Shown: one piece after another, positions 43,952 through 55,549 of the stretch
Numbering within the stretch: the stretch's first letter is position 1
How the letters are laid out: the number at the start of each line of letters is the position of its first letter
Source of the DNA: Rhodosorus marinus
Lineage: Eukaryota; Rhodophyta; Stylonematophyceae; Stylonematales; Stylonemataceae
Length of the DNA: 64,000 bases
NCBI GenBank assembly: GCA_029953675.1
Contig: JAMWBK010000003.1
Span: forward strand, 1,736,001-1,800,000
Direction of reading: 5' to 3'
Made by a program: the position numbers and the translations under genes
The notes under the pieces: generated by a model
What the model was told of the DNA's origin: nothing
Seen by the model: the letters and a program-made list of their open reading frames with translations, nothing else
Databases searched by the model: none

Positions 43952-46523
43952 TCATCTGGTTATCCCGGAATTCACCACCTCCCCTCTCACTGTCCCTGCA
44001 GACTCAGTGGCAGGCTCGCTAATGTCCATCATTGCAGGCGAGCTTTCTTGAGGCTCGTCTCTAGCAAACTGCCCCGCAGCAGCTCCGTTCTCCAGCGGCT
44101 TCGTGTTCTCCATGACAGGGGCGTCCATAGATGGCTGGATAGTCCCAACTCTCGATTCCAATGCATGAGCATCGACATGGGCGGCATCCGAAGCGGCTGG
44201 CTCGGCAATGGCGATTGACGGGGAAGACAGGGTGTCCGGTACTGGTGCATGAAGGGGTCCAACACCAGCTTGTGCAGTCGGTGGTGCAATAGAAGGCGGT
44301 ACTACAGAGGCTGGTGCCGTCGCAGGTGGAGTCGTCGCTGCTGGCGCTGGTGCATTCGCTGGTATTGCGACTGACCCTGGTGCGGTCGCAGGTGCAGTCA
44401 TAGATGCAGTCATAGGTGCCGTCACAGGTGCCGCCCCACCGGTCGTCACAGGTGTCGTCACAGGTGTCGTCACAGGTGTCGTCACAGGTGTCGTCACAGG
44501 TGTCGTCACAGGTGTCGTCACAGGTGCCGTCACAGGTGCCGTCACAGGTGCCGTCACAGGTGCCGTCACAGGTGCCGTCACAGGTGCCGTCACAGGTGCC
44601 GTCACAGGTGCCGTCACAGGTGCCGTCACAGGTGCAGTCACAGGTGCAGGCACAGGTGCAGTCATAGGTGCAGTCATAGGTGCAGTCATAGGTGCAGTCA
44701 TAGGTGCAGTCACAGGTGCAGTCATAGGTGCAGTCGCAGGTGCAGTCGCAGGTGCAGTCGCAGGTGCAGCCACAGGTTCAGCCGCAGGTGCAGCCACAGG
44801 TGCAGTCGCAGGTGCAGCCACAGGTGCAGCCACAGGTGCCGTCGCTGGTGCAGCCACAGGTGCAGCCACAGGTGCAGCCACAGGTGCAGTCGCTGGTGCA
44901 GCCGCTGGTGCAGCCGCCGGTGCAGCCGCTGGTGCAGTCGCGGGTGCAGCCACGGGTGCAGCCGTCGCTGGCAGGGTCGTGGATGCGGCTGCGCGTGCGG
45001 GTGGTCCCGACTGCGGCCCAGTCGATGTCATGCTATTTGCATGAGGGAGTGGCTCAGGTGGACCACCATACTTGGCTAGAACGGGCTCAGGCTTGAACAA
45101 GTTCTTATCTCCTGCAGCGTTCAACCCATGACCACCGCTGGCTGGCGTTTTCTGGTGTCCGTCTTTGTTTGGCATATCAGGGCCACCGCCCACAAGCTTC
45201 TCCTTCTTCGCTTCGATCGGAACGGTGGTGTCAGGATGCGGATGAGATGACGGCGGCTTTATGGCAAATGTAGCCAACTGAGGAGACGGATTGGGTGCCA
45301 TCGGGAAACGAGCCCCTGGTTGCTTTCCCATAGTTGTTGGTGCAACATTAGCGCCCCGAGGGGGAACGAAGCCCGGTCCTGATCCCTTTCCATGAGCCTG
45401 CATATTCCCCGGCATTGACTGCATGGTCCCTGTCCCAGCATTTTGAGGCAAGCTTCTTCCATACTGAGGCCCCGCGTATTGCTGATTCGGTACGGAAAAC
45501 TTGTTCATCTTGGGATGAGCCTGGTTCTTTGCGTGCATCGGCGGGAACTGAGGGGTAGGGTCCTTGAGCTTTGTTATGACGGGACCTTCAGCAGAGTGGA
45601 GAAGAAGCAGTTGGTTAGCCCAGAAAGACCTTGCAGTTTACGAAATATGATAGATCTAGTACCTTGACACGGAGGTGAAAACCGTGGCATGCTCGAACCC
45701 TCGGATCTTCGCGCTGCTTCTCGTTCCAGTCTCTTCTGATATTTTTGTGCATGAGTCCGAACCTAGTCCAAGAGAATCCGCATTAATTAGATGAAAGGTA
45801 TCAAGTTCGTCTATCCGAAAGCCACTTTCAAATAAAAGACCCTTAAGGGATTCTAAGATCTCCTTCATACTTACTTGTTTAGGCGTTCGTGATCGGACGT
45901 AGCGCGAAACTGCTACATAGTTTTTATCACCGTACATTTGACAAGCTCGCAAAAATCGCTGATGCTCCTCTTGAGTCCAATATCTCGTTTGCGACTGTTC
46001 AGTAAGTCTCATTCTGCGGGCAACGAGATCATTCAAATTAGACTGGTATACCGCTTCGACGCAGTTTCCTTAAAATGACAGCAGATACATACCCTTCGTC
46101 ACTCAACAAATCCGTTGACATTGGGGCCTCTCCATGCCCATGTGGTGCACTTTCGGGCATTTGAGTCATTGTTGGCGTCCGCGCCTCAACTATACTAGTC
46201 TCTATCGGGCGACCTAAGTCGCCCGGAATATTCTTCTCGGAAACAGGTTCCTTGGCAGGTGGTATCAACCTGGGGCCATTGTCAACTGAGTTGTTCACCT
46301 TCGGCCCATCATAAAAATTCGCAGAGTTCGCTAGCGAAGGATGAGACGATCGTCCCGCCAAGGACTGTAACGTTCTTATTCTCTCCCTAGTCCTCCGAAC
46401 CTTCTCCTCCAGCTCGTGGATTCTCTTCTGTTGTTGAATGACCACGTTATCCAGTACATACCGTGGGATATATAAATATTCATCGCCGTTCCCAGCGCCT
46501 GACCCTTCCTCTTCGAAATTCAT
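43952..46523 (-). CDS. SHAQKYF-type single-MYB protein with long TAPV repeat
   Basis: Four exons (46523-46089, 46042-45875, 45762-45663, 45585-43952) give about 778 residues. Residues 20-60 form a short coiled coil (VVIQQQKRIHELEEKVRRTRERI is within it). A single MYB/SANT repeat spans about 160-215: RYWTQEEHQRFLRACQMYGD, then RSRTPKQ joined by splicing to VRTHAQKYQKRLER, the hallmark of SHAQKYF-class plant and protist MYBs that bind GATA- or evening-element-like DNA. The last exon is a low-complexity tail: a Pro/Met/Asn region, then about 190 residues of tetrapeptide repeats (TAPV, TTPV, TAPM, AAPV), then a Pro/Ala end. The first donor (TAT before GTATCT) was chosen because it alone keeps the frame. 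The repeat tail is not part of known MYB families. Confidence 0.85.
44400..44990 (-). repeat. 12-bp coding minisatellite
   Basis: A tandem array of 12-bp units (plus strand CACAGGTGCCGT and variants) inside the last MYB exon, each unit coding for a four-residue TAPV-type motif. Blocks of identical variants (TTPV, TAPV, TAPM) show recent local expansion. Because 12 is divisible by 3, open frames also appear on the opposite strand; these are shadows. Confidence 0.9.
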
Positions 46524-48019
46524 ACGTGCCGAAAACCTATCACACAGAATAATTCTTCTTCACCACTATACATCGACAAAGTCCAATCCCCTAACTCCCC
46601 TCCCCCCAAAAAACCCAACTCCCAAACAGCCGAAACCTCCCGCTTCCACCTTTGCAACTACTTCATCCCAACTGAAACAAAAACACAGAAGAATATTCCC
46701 CTATATGCACCTTAGTATACAATTTTAAGTCTCCATTGAGCAGCCTTTTCAACTCACAACAACCCATCCCTCCCACCCCCTTCACGACAACCCTCGCGTA
46801 TCAGAAGCGAACCAACTCCTTTGTCTCTGACAGCAGCCGCGTTGGAGCTTCAGACGTCATCAGAGCAATTGACGGGAAACTCTCTTTCTCCCTCTGTCTC
46901 TGCTCTCTTTCTGTCTTTCCCTTTCTCCTCCTCTTTGGCGAAAAAAAATTAACTTCTCTTTTTTTACCTTTTCGAAGAAAAAACAAAATTGAACAAAGAA
47001 ATGAAGGAATAAACGATTACCATTGGCTATAGAATAAACGGTTCAAATAATACAGAAATACTTTTTTTGAAACACGGGCCCTTGAAATTGTTTTAAAAAA
47101 AGGTCGTGGATGGCCCACTGTTCCAAGTCCCAACGAACAAATAAAACAACTCCCGTTTTTTCCCGAAAGAGATCACGAATTAATGCGAACAGCTGTAACC
47201 CCTATTCCGTTTTCCGCATTCTAGTTTTCCAATGTCTGCCCTAACCCCTATGCAAAAATAGCGAATATTCTCTAAAACCTTGTAATTAGTTTTTAATGTT
47301 AAACTCTGTCCGACTCCTATTGCGCAACGCACCCTCCACAGTATATATTTACCACCCGGGCAGATACGTTTTTCATAGGATTTCATACCCAGGGTAAAAA
47401 CCTACTCGTTTTACCTAAGTCGATATGAATCCAGGAGGTCAACCTCGAGGGAATACCTTTTCTTCAAAACAAAATCGAATGTCTCTTATTGCATCTTTTC
47501 GTCCTGAGATAACGTCTTTTTATTGGTTTAAAATATCGTACGCGTGATTAGTTCGGAAATCAATAATCCACGTCGGTCGACGAACCCGCGAAAATCTAAT
47601 ACAAGACAGCTATTCGAAGCAAGCGAATCTGGCGAATGGACAGCTGTCATAAAAATTGATTGTATTGTCAGGTGAAAGAAGTATTTTGTTTTTTCTTCCA
47701 CAGAGCGCTGGTTGCTGATTTGGGATGCTGTTTGGGGAGTGCGCTTTGGGAGGGAGATGAGGGTGGCTGGGCGTGTGTGTGTGTTTGTGTGTTGTGACTC
47801 TATACAAGAATCGTTTGTTAACTTGAGAAAACGTCGGATCCAAGAAGAGCGCGTGACTTTGCGTTTCAAAGGAAGAATCGCTGGCGTTTACAGGGAAAGA
47901 GCCCGAGGTTTTTTGTTAGAGATGTGTCGGATCGGAAGGGTGGGTCCCTCAAGGCGACGTAGAGCCGGGAACGAGGGGTGGGGTGTGGACTGGTTCTTCT
48001 TGGGAAAGAGAAGGCCTTG
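46524..48019. other. intergenic, no supported gene
   Basis: Starts with the C-rich leader of the MYB gene (46560-46640). After that the sequence is AT-rich. A G-rich plus-strand block at 47745-47770 is followed by ATGACTAGTGGG at 48020 and a good donor (GAG before GTAAGC at 48046), which could be the first exon of a gene, but no downstream exon is recognisable. Confidence 0.35.
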
Positions 48020-48460
48020 ATGACTAGTGGGAGTATTGTTGCCGAGGTAAGCGGGTTCGCTCGAAGAAATGCTTGAGGAAATATGGGTGGAAAGTCGAGG
48101 AAAGAATGCAGAGAAGCAAGGTGTTGACTTCAACTGGGTCCGCTTGAACCAGGACATTGTAGCAGCGAGCCATGCACTTCTAGGCAGACTTCAACCAGGC
48201 TGCCTCCAGCTTGCTCTTGGCTCGTTCGGCTTCCGCGGCTCTGCTTCGCCACAGTCCGTTGTCGATTTTTTGTTTTCCTTTGACTGCGGATCAGCATCCA
48301 GCTTCCGGTTTCGATGGGGTTGGTCTGTACCATCGCCTAATAGTCCAAGGCAATCTGCTTTGCTACCTGCATATCCCCATCAGCTTGAGTGACCGCTTTC
48401 CAATCCCCATTTGAATGAATGTGTTTATTGATGGGATCCCGGGGGTTGAATTCTCGTCGG

Positions 48461-48565
48461 TAGGAACAAGGAGCTCCGCGGGGTGGATGGACTGCCGTCA
48501 TGCCCAGTGTCGGATTTTCCCCAATTTTTTTTTTTCGAGCTCCCCCGCGGAACTCCATGTTCCTA
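48461..48565. repeat. imperfect hairpin, 23-bp arms
   Basis: Arms at 48461-48483 and 48543-48565 (TAGGAACAAGGAGCTCCGCGGG against its complement) pair with two mismatches over a 59-base spacer. It lies just left of the larger palindromic element. Confidence 0.7.
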
Positions 48566-48607
48566 ACGTCATGAACCCCGATGAACGCCAGCGTCACTCT
48601 GTCTTCC

Positions 48608-49422
48608 CTTACCATCTGTCCCCAACGTTGGAAGAAAATTACTCTGCCTATTACGCTCTCTATTGAGAGGGGTTGATCCTGCTGAATATGCTGATGGTCA
48701 ACATCCAGGCGCCCTGTCCACCAGAGGTAAACTGATTCCGAAAATCGGGATCAACCCCTCTCAACAGAGAGCGTAATAGGCGGAGTAATTTTCTTCCAAC
48801 GTTGGGGACAGATGGTAAGCTTTATTGGGCAGCCGCCTAATGCGGCGTAACACTGAGTCTATCACTAACTAGAGAATTACTGACGATAACCCCGCTACCG
48901 GGGTCGCATGCTACGTTCTAAAGAAAAAACAGGGACCACTGGATTGTCCAGCTGGTCCACACGCAGAGCGCCTAGTGCGACTTCTGCGTTCCCCTGCCAA
49001 AGGTGCCTGTTTAGCTGAGCGCGTACGTCGCTCAACTCCTCGCACCTCCTACATCGTTGCGAGGAGTTGAGCGACGTACGCGCTCAGCTAAACAGGCACC
49101 TTTGGCAGGGGAACGCAGAAGTCGCACTAGGCGCTCTGCGTGTGGACCAGCTGGACAATCCAGTGGTCCCTGTTTTTTCTTTAGAACGTAGCATGCGACC
49201 CCGGTAGCGGGGTTATCGTAAGTAATTCTCTATTTAGTGATAGACTCAGTGTTACGCCGCATTAGGCGGCTGCCCAATAAAGCTTACCATCTGTCCCCAA
49301 CGTTGGAAGAAAATTACTCCGCCTATTACGCTCTCTATTGAGAGGGGTTGATCCTGCTGAATATGCTGATGGTCAACATCCAGGCGCCCTGTCCACCTGA
49401 GGTAAACTGATTCCGAAAATCG
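48608..49422. mobile_element. palindromic repeat element with flanking direct repeats
   Basis: A 140-bp direct repeat (48608-48747 and 49283-49422, about 98 percent identical) brackets and partly overlaps a giant palindrome: arms 48748-49044 and 49058-49354, 297 bp each with only a few mismatches and no length difference, around a 13-base centre. The segment CTTACCATCTGTCCCC...GGTTGATCC therefore occurs three times, twice direct and once inverted. No ORF longer than about 50 codons lies inside. It is probably a non-autonomous mobile element or a fold-back copy of one. A diverged relative of its end occurs near 52300. Confidence 0.8.
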
Positions 49423-51813
49423 TAGAAAATCGTCATCCTCGAAAACAGTATGTTTTCGATAGCATAAACCAAAAAAAAGAAATTTTGTTCTACACCAAAT
49501 CCCAGCTAAAAGCCTAGAAAACAGGTGCGTTTTCCTCTCTAAAAAAAAACTCGTCTAGACTTGCTCCGCAGCCAAATGTTCAAGAGACGGGCTGGAGTCG
49601 CCCATTCCCTACTAAAGCAATGAAAACTGTCCCTTTTCCCGATTTCCAAGCTTCAGCAGCGCGAGGGAATCTAGAAAAGCCCTCTCCCCATTTGACCCAA
49701 CCCCACAAATATCCACTTGTGGCCGCTCTAGGAACAGATGAGAACGAGCAGCAAAAACCAGACTTCAGGCTTCATTGGGGTTCATCTTATCCCAGACTAG
49801 AGCCAGAGATTCGATTATACTATTTCTATCGTGATGTCAGCGACAGCGCAAAACAAAATCCTTATAGAAAGCACCGTTTAACCCGCTCACTTCCAAGAAA
49901 TTAAATCTGAAGTCCAATTGTCCCTTAAACAAAATCCGCGACTAGAGGGTTCTCCGTGGCGCCAGCCTCAACAAATGCAAGATGATGACTGTTAGGCGGG
50001 TGGTATGATACTCTTCCACAGCTAGTGGTGTTGGCAAGCAAATCCGCGATTCTCGTTGACCTTGCTGATCTAGTCTTCAGCTTTTGTGGTGCTTTGCGCT
50101 GTCTGTGTGTCAGGGCATCTTTCTATGCCGTCCATAGTACGCGGATATTTTCGTCCAAGCTTTCCTCACGAGGTGTGGGGTGAGATCCCCGCAGTTCTTC
50201 CAGTTGTCCTTCGACCTACAAGCCGGTCCCACCAACCAGAAACTTGCTTTCTTCAGCTTGGGACGAGCCCCAGGGTAAAAACTGTGCGATGCCCAGTGCA
50301 TATACCGTTTCTCGAAAGATGATTTTGTCATGACATGGGGAAAGATTAAAGCTATTCCAGGCAGCGTACCCCAAAATTCGACCGTCATCATAGCCGCCGT
50401 CGTTCCGAAAAATCTATCCCAACACCAACACCACTTTCCGACAGGACCAGAGATCAGCGTTTCTGATATAAATGAAAGATATCTTAGAATGCAGACGATA
50501 GTTTTGTTAAAAATTTGCTCAGACCGATTTCTGTATCTGTTCATGCATCGCTTAGGCGACTCATAGCGACGAGTGATGCAAAAAAAAAACACACTATTTT
50601 TGTCTATATCCCGTTTAAACCCGGTAGGATACTGCTAGACTACCTTAACTACGCCATTAACCAAAACATATATATTTTGCCCAGGATTTCCCCTAAATTA
50701 TATTAGTCCAGACCCGGAATGGTCTTTGCAATAGATTGATTGACTAAATTCAATTTCATGTTGTTCTCTATTAGATTTCGTAATTATCGTAAACTTTAAG
50801 AGTTTTCTTCATCTAAATTAATTTTTTTCATTCTAATTGACGAAGTTTCCGCCGCTTACGAGCTAAAAGTATATTTTTATTTTCAATAGTTTTAGCAGGG
50901 ACAGAGAGAACTGCTTTTTAATGGACAGGCGTGAATGGAAACCTTGTGGTGCCAGCCACGGAGTGACTCTCTGGTAGGGGTGGGTTTTTGTTAGACAATT
51001 GGATTTCAGATTTCTTCGCTCCGAGGTGAGCGGCGGAGAGTGCGTGGCGTTCTATACGGTTGTTGTTTTGTTTTTTTTTGGCTTCAGCTCACCGCAGTCC
51101 TGGTGTTGGGCATGGGTCCAGAATTTTTTGCCTCAGAAGCGTATCTATATCGGTGGACGAGTGTGGAGGGAGGATATTGCACGCCAGCGCAAGTGGGTTC
51201 ATCCGACGAATGGTACCAGTTTGCCATCGCCGTGGGAACGAGCACCCAGAGCCGGCCAAAGCTTCACTTCCGTCGTGTAGGAGTGTAGAAGGGCATCTGT
51301 TCCAAAAAATGCAATGCGCGCAATATACTCCTCCATCCAGTTCAGTATTGGTTATGCTCTCAACGCCACTGTAACGGAGCTTACAAAATTTCGAGATTAC
51401 CGTCCCGCTTCCTCCCTCACGCAACAGTTCAGAGCTACCACGCGAGAGGGAGAGCCCACCACTGCTATGCCGACGACAAATCCCCAGCAAAGCTTTCAGT
51501 AATCACGTGCAAGGGAGTCCGCCACCCCGATGGCGACGACATAATCCAATAGAAAACTAAAACTCGGGTTCCAGAGAATCAAAACAAGAAGAAAGTTCTG
51601 GTGGATGTGGGACAAAAAAAAAATTCACGTGCTAAAGAAAACAACCCATCAAAAGACACACGCTCCCGCTAAGGAAGTCCCTTAGCCCCCGACTAAAATA
51701 ATGATGAAGGAAGTGTCTTCATGACGTTCTTGAAATCTACAGTACCTCATAAAAAGCCCCAAACAGCACATCACGCTGTGTTTGGAGGGGGGAGTATCCA
51801 CCTTTGATCGTCA
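49423..51813. other. gene-poor, AT-rich region
   Basis: ORFs at 49620-49904 (plus), 50110-50592 (minus, 160 codons) and about 51000-51290 (plus) are the longest, and none shows a recognisable domain. The 160-codon one contains a Trp/Cys-rich stretch and could be decayed transposase sequence, but there is no motif to confirm it. Confidence 0.35.
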
Positions 51814-52035
51814 ATGGATTCCTTCCGAGTAAAACTACCCAAAGTACCTTCTCCCGGCAACGAATGGATCGGAGGCACCGGATGGGAAGAAGATAACTTT
51901 TGGAGAGGTTTACTACTTAAAACACTCCGAAATGAATCTAATCTCGATGCGAAAGGTTTTCTCGCATGGATATATAGATTAGAGGGGGATTACCAAAGGT
52001 TAGTTTTCAATAAGGACGACACCACGGTTTTCTAA
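51814..52035 (+). pseudogene. Copia gag fragment
   Basis: A 73-codon ORF starting MDSFRVKLPKVPSPGNEWIG with a WRGLLLKTLRNESNLDAKGF block. Its length, start context (after a purine tract at 51780-51795) and PGNEW...FW pattern fit the N terminus of a Copia gag. It stops where a full gag would continue, so it is a truncated remnant. Confidence 0.35.
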
Positions 52036-52067
52036 GCATACATGCCAACGATTAGACGCACGAGCTG

Positions 52068-52174
52068 GATCTGAGGGTAGTAGTGTCTGAGAGTCGCTCA
52101 TGAGCGGTCGATGAGCGGTCGATGCCTGTATGGCACAACTCCTAAGCGGACTCTCACACTACTACCCTCAGATC
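52068..52174. repeat. inverted repeat with internal direct duplication
   Basis: GATCTGAGGGTAGTAGTGT and its exact reverse complement (52068-52086, 52156-52174) pair, and the stem continues across a 2-base bulge with GAGAGTC/GACTCTC. The loop contains a duplicated ATGAGCGGTCG. It lies about 130 bp left of a stretch (52305-52370) related to the end of the palindromic element at 48.6-49.4 kb. Confidence 0.75.
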
Positions 52175-52299
52175 AACAAATGGATCTCTTGTGCGGGCAG
52201 AGTTACCCCCTTCTTTACTCTACCCCTATCCATCATACCGTTCTTCGACCCGGCCCGGTATGCCGGAGTCGTTCTGCCTTTGCTCATCGTCTATCCCTT

Positions 52300-52400
52300 A
52301 AGCAGAATGTAACTACTCTGCCTACTACGCTATATAGAGGAGGGGGGTTGATCCCGCAAAACAACCAAACGGTCAACAGCTCCAACCTTCCCGCCCCTAA
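52300..52400 (+). repeat. diverged relative of the 48.6 kb element end
   Basis: TAACTACTCTGCCTACTACG, then a TATAGAGGAGG variant, GGGGTTGATCC and GGTCAACA in the same order and spacing as at 48640-48700. This indicates a repeat family present more than once in the window. Confidence 0.6.
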
Positions 52401-54460
52401 AAGGCAACCCACCGCCGAACCGCGTCTGCCCGCCCCAAGAGTCCCTAATCAGATCCGCAACTCCCGCCCAAACACCCTCTCAAAATAACTTTTATTCATA
52501 AAAGTTCTAACCATTAAGGTACGCCCAAAATTCCCCAAACAATCGAAGAGGACCCAGAATATCCTACTTTTTTCTACTTGAAAACCATATCACGCCTACA
52601 AAGTTCGTTTCGTAAAAATTACTCTACTTCATGACCAATATGTTCAACAAGGAAATGATTTGATCTACATAATTAATTTCATAATTCAATATTGTTGGTC
52701 ATTGGGCAAAAAGGCAAATCTTGCTTTCAAAAATGTACGAAGCCGGGCTAGAATAAAAACGGGGCTTTTGGACGGTTTAGCACCGAAATTAGGATTCATA
52801 TTCTCAAATTTTCTTTAAAATCGGGTACCGCGTCACGCTATCAGATTCTTGAAAAAACTAAATGGAAACTGTCTTGGTCTATGTGGATCCCGTTTGTTTC
52901 TTTTCTATATGAAGAGCACGGAGCCATTCAATCAACTCAATCATATCAGCTTTTACTCTTTTATCTGCTAACACTCTAGAGGGGAAGGTTTCGGATGCAA
53001 TTCGAAGTTTCTTGTTGTTTTTTTTTGTGCTGGTTGGCATTTACGAAATCTTCATATGGCCCTAGATTAATTTTTAGCATTTAGTCTAAAGTCTCCACAA
53101 CTATGTTCTCTGCTGGAGACTAGATAACTTTGGATAGTTTGGATCCATTCGGTTATTCAACGGGAAAAAGACGATTTTGTTTGGAAAACGACCAGCGATA
53201 AAACTTGACAAGAGGCGAGGATATTGCTTCTCGATCCATCTGCAGAGTGAGAGTAAGAGTGAAGAAGTATGGAAGGTATGCACCACCAGAACTAGTTTAC
53301 ACACTTTTCGGTCGTCCCCTTTCGCTCTCGCAGGACACCAACAAGGGAGGGTCCATTCGCTCTCCAGTAACTGAGAACAACTAGCCTAATTTCGACCAGC
53401 AGATAGTGCTTGCGACGCTGACCTGATCTGGGCAACATTTCGCTTTTCATCAATCGTTTTATAAAATTTTCGATGGCTTGTTTGTCCCACGACCTTCAGA
53501 CCTTCATGGGAAGTGGTGGTCTCAGGTAATCATTTAAGAAACTTAAAGATCTTGTCAGTCCCGATCAAGTCCCACGCTGACGTCAAAAAAACCGGGACTG
53601 ATTTATAGAATTTCAATTTTTGCTTTTCTGCACGACCCGACGAGAGGCTTTTTCATCGTTGAAGACAAAATCCAGCACGAGGGGTTTACCTCCCGTTGAT
53701 GAGAAGCACTCCAAATAGGATAGTCACAAGCGGTCTAATAAATTTTCCCTCGGATTGAGTATTGAATAAATGTAGAAAATTATAGTTTGGGTGGCTTGGA
53801 ATCTTATGAAATACTTGTCTGATTAATTGTCCGCTAGACTAGTAGTCAATCATCTCTGGTCTGTAATTCCCATATGTTGAATCATGGTTACTTCTGAGAT
53901 AGACAGGCTGTCCTAAAAATCTAGCAGTTTCTCAGAATGCTCAGATTCAGAAAGTTGGTGCGAGTGGTAATCCTCGGGGGGTGGGGAAAGAGAAGATTTC
54001 TATCGGTCAATCTAACTCTACCGTTGTTGCCCGTTCGAAATGCTCCACCCCGCATTTCTTTGAGCGGTCTTGACTTCGCCCCAATGTTCTGGGCCAGCCC
54101 CGCAGAGTACATCTCCAACACGACTTCAACTCTCGCAGAGTTTATGCTTCTGGGTACGCAGTCAAAAGCTTTTATACAACCAATACCACAGACGCACCTG
54201 GAAACTCTCCGTCTGGAGTTCGTGTGACGGGGTTGCTACTCTCAGTGTCACAGTGGGTCAGTATTGCTGACTGGTCGTGGCTGGCGCTAGTGGATCGTGA
54301 TTTGGGTTTAGGAGAAGGGGCCTTTTCTTGGTTCCGGAGGGTATTCTTGCTGGTTCGAGGGTAGACTGGCGTAAGATTACCTTCTCTAGGGCTCTGTCGA
54401 GCTTCCGAGTTTCCCGAAGCAGGGTGAATTCCAACCAATCAAAATCGTTGATTGAGTAAT
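52401..54460. other. AT-rich intergenic DNA
   Basis: Short ORFs on both strands (for example 53177-53374 and 53937-54227 plus) without recognisable domains. No RNA gene seen. Confidence 0.4.
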
Positions 54461-54510
54461 ATCGGACGTCAATCGGTCGTATCGGACGTCAATCGGTCGT
54501 ATCGGACGAT
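54461..54510. repeat. 20-bp tandem repeat
   Basis: ATCGGACGTCAATCGGTCGT occurs twice exactly (54461-54480, 54481-54500) followed by a partial third unit. Confidence 0.85.
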
Positions 54511-54609
54511 CTTCTATATTAATTTCTAATTCAGGAGATAGAAACTTATATCAGACGCAAACCAGAAGACTATTGAAAATAATTATTCAAAAATTCATGC
54601 TTTAGCTAT

Positions 54610-54651
54610 TTATATATCTGTGTCCGATAAATATCGGACACAGATATATAA
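54610..54651. repeat. perfect 20-bp-arm palindrome, 2-base centre
   Basis: TTATATATCTGTGTCCGATA, AA, then the exact reverse complement. It includes an ATCGGAC core shared with the tandem repeat 110 bp upstream. Confidence 0.9.
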
Positions 54652-55549
54652 GTCCAGACTTTTTTTGCCAGCGGCATGGATATGACAACCCTAGACCAAG
54701 CACCTAAACCCCACAAACGCCAAAAAAATATATATATATATCCAACAACGTCTCCTAACGAGGTGAAAACCCGAACATTTCTTTTCAACACATGCCGCGG
54801 CCCACGAGCGAAATAATTTTTAATTCTTTTTTTCAACCTCCTAAAAACAACGTCAAACATAGTCAAGACTAGACCCACTCTTTTTCGTTCAAAATACCAT
54901 ATTTTCTGTGATGTCCTTTTTCTTCCAAAAACCAAACTATGGGACACCCGTTCTGCCTCAAAAAAAAGGAGAAAAAAATCGTGTCTTGAAGACTATTGGA
55001 TTTGCCGGGAGGGTTGGGCCGGTGGGAAAAGGGGGGGGTGGGCCGCGGAAAAAAAAAGTTTCCCAAAAGGCCCCAATAAGCACAACTTGAATGTCTTGGG
55101 ATGTGCCAATTAAAATAGGAAGTCATTTGTTTCTAATATTTTTTGGGAATGGATTTTGCTTTCTGAAAGAATCGGGAGAATCTGTGACCAGAAATCCGGG
55201 CGGGCCCACCGGTGGGAGGAGGATCGGGAGACTTGGTTGCCGAGGCAGTTGGGGGAAATGGGGGTAAAATTTTTTTTTACGTTTTCTGGAGTAGAGAATA
55301 GGAAGGAGAATCTGGAAAAAGAACATTTGCAGGGTTGGTGGTGGGGGACTAAGGTTGGGAGGTGGGGAGGGTTAGTCGTTTCTTTTGTTGGAGGAGGTGC
55401 TCGTGGGAGGAGTTCTCGTAAGTGAGCTCAAAGTGGAGTAAGTTTGGAGTGGAGTAAGTTTGGTTGTAGTCTGTTGGTTGTGGGGGGGGAGGGGCGCGGT
55501 GGGGCCTGCAATTTCTGAGGAGGGTTTTGGGCTAGGCTCGTGGGGCAGG
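54652..55549. other. intergenic leading to the aquaporin gene
   Basis: No gene supported. From about 55330 the plus strand is G-rich, ending at the start codon. Confidence 0.5.

Noticed and set aside
44416-45096. Plus-strand ORFs rich in SQVPSQVQ
   Set aside because: They are antisense to the MYB repeat; a 12-bp unit keeps all frames open, so these are shadows.
49030-49200. Transposase-like peptide in the palindrome arm (NRHLWQGNAEVALGAL)
   Set aside because: A faint resemblance to a helical segment of bacterial ISKra4-type transposases, but the frame is only about 50 codons with no catalytic motif.
50110-50592. 160-codon minus-strand ORF as a gene
   Set aside because: No recognisable domain, splice context or promoter block; composition is unremarkable for a chance ORF in this region.
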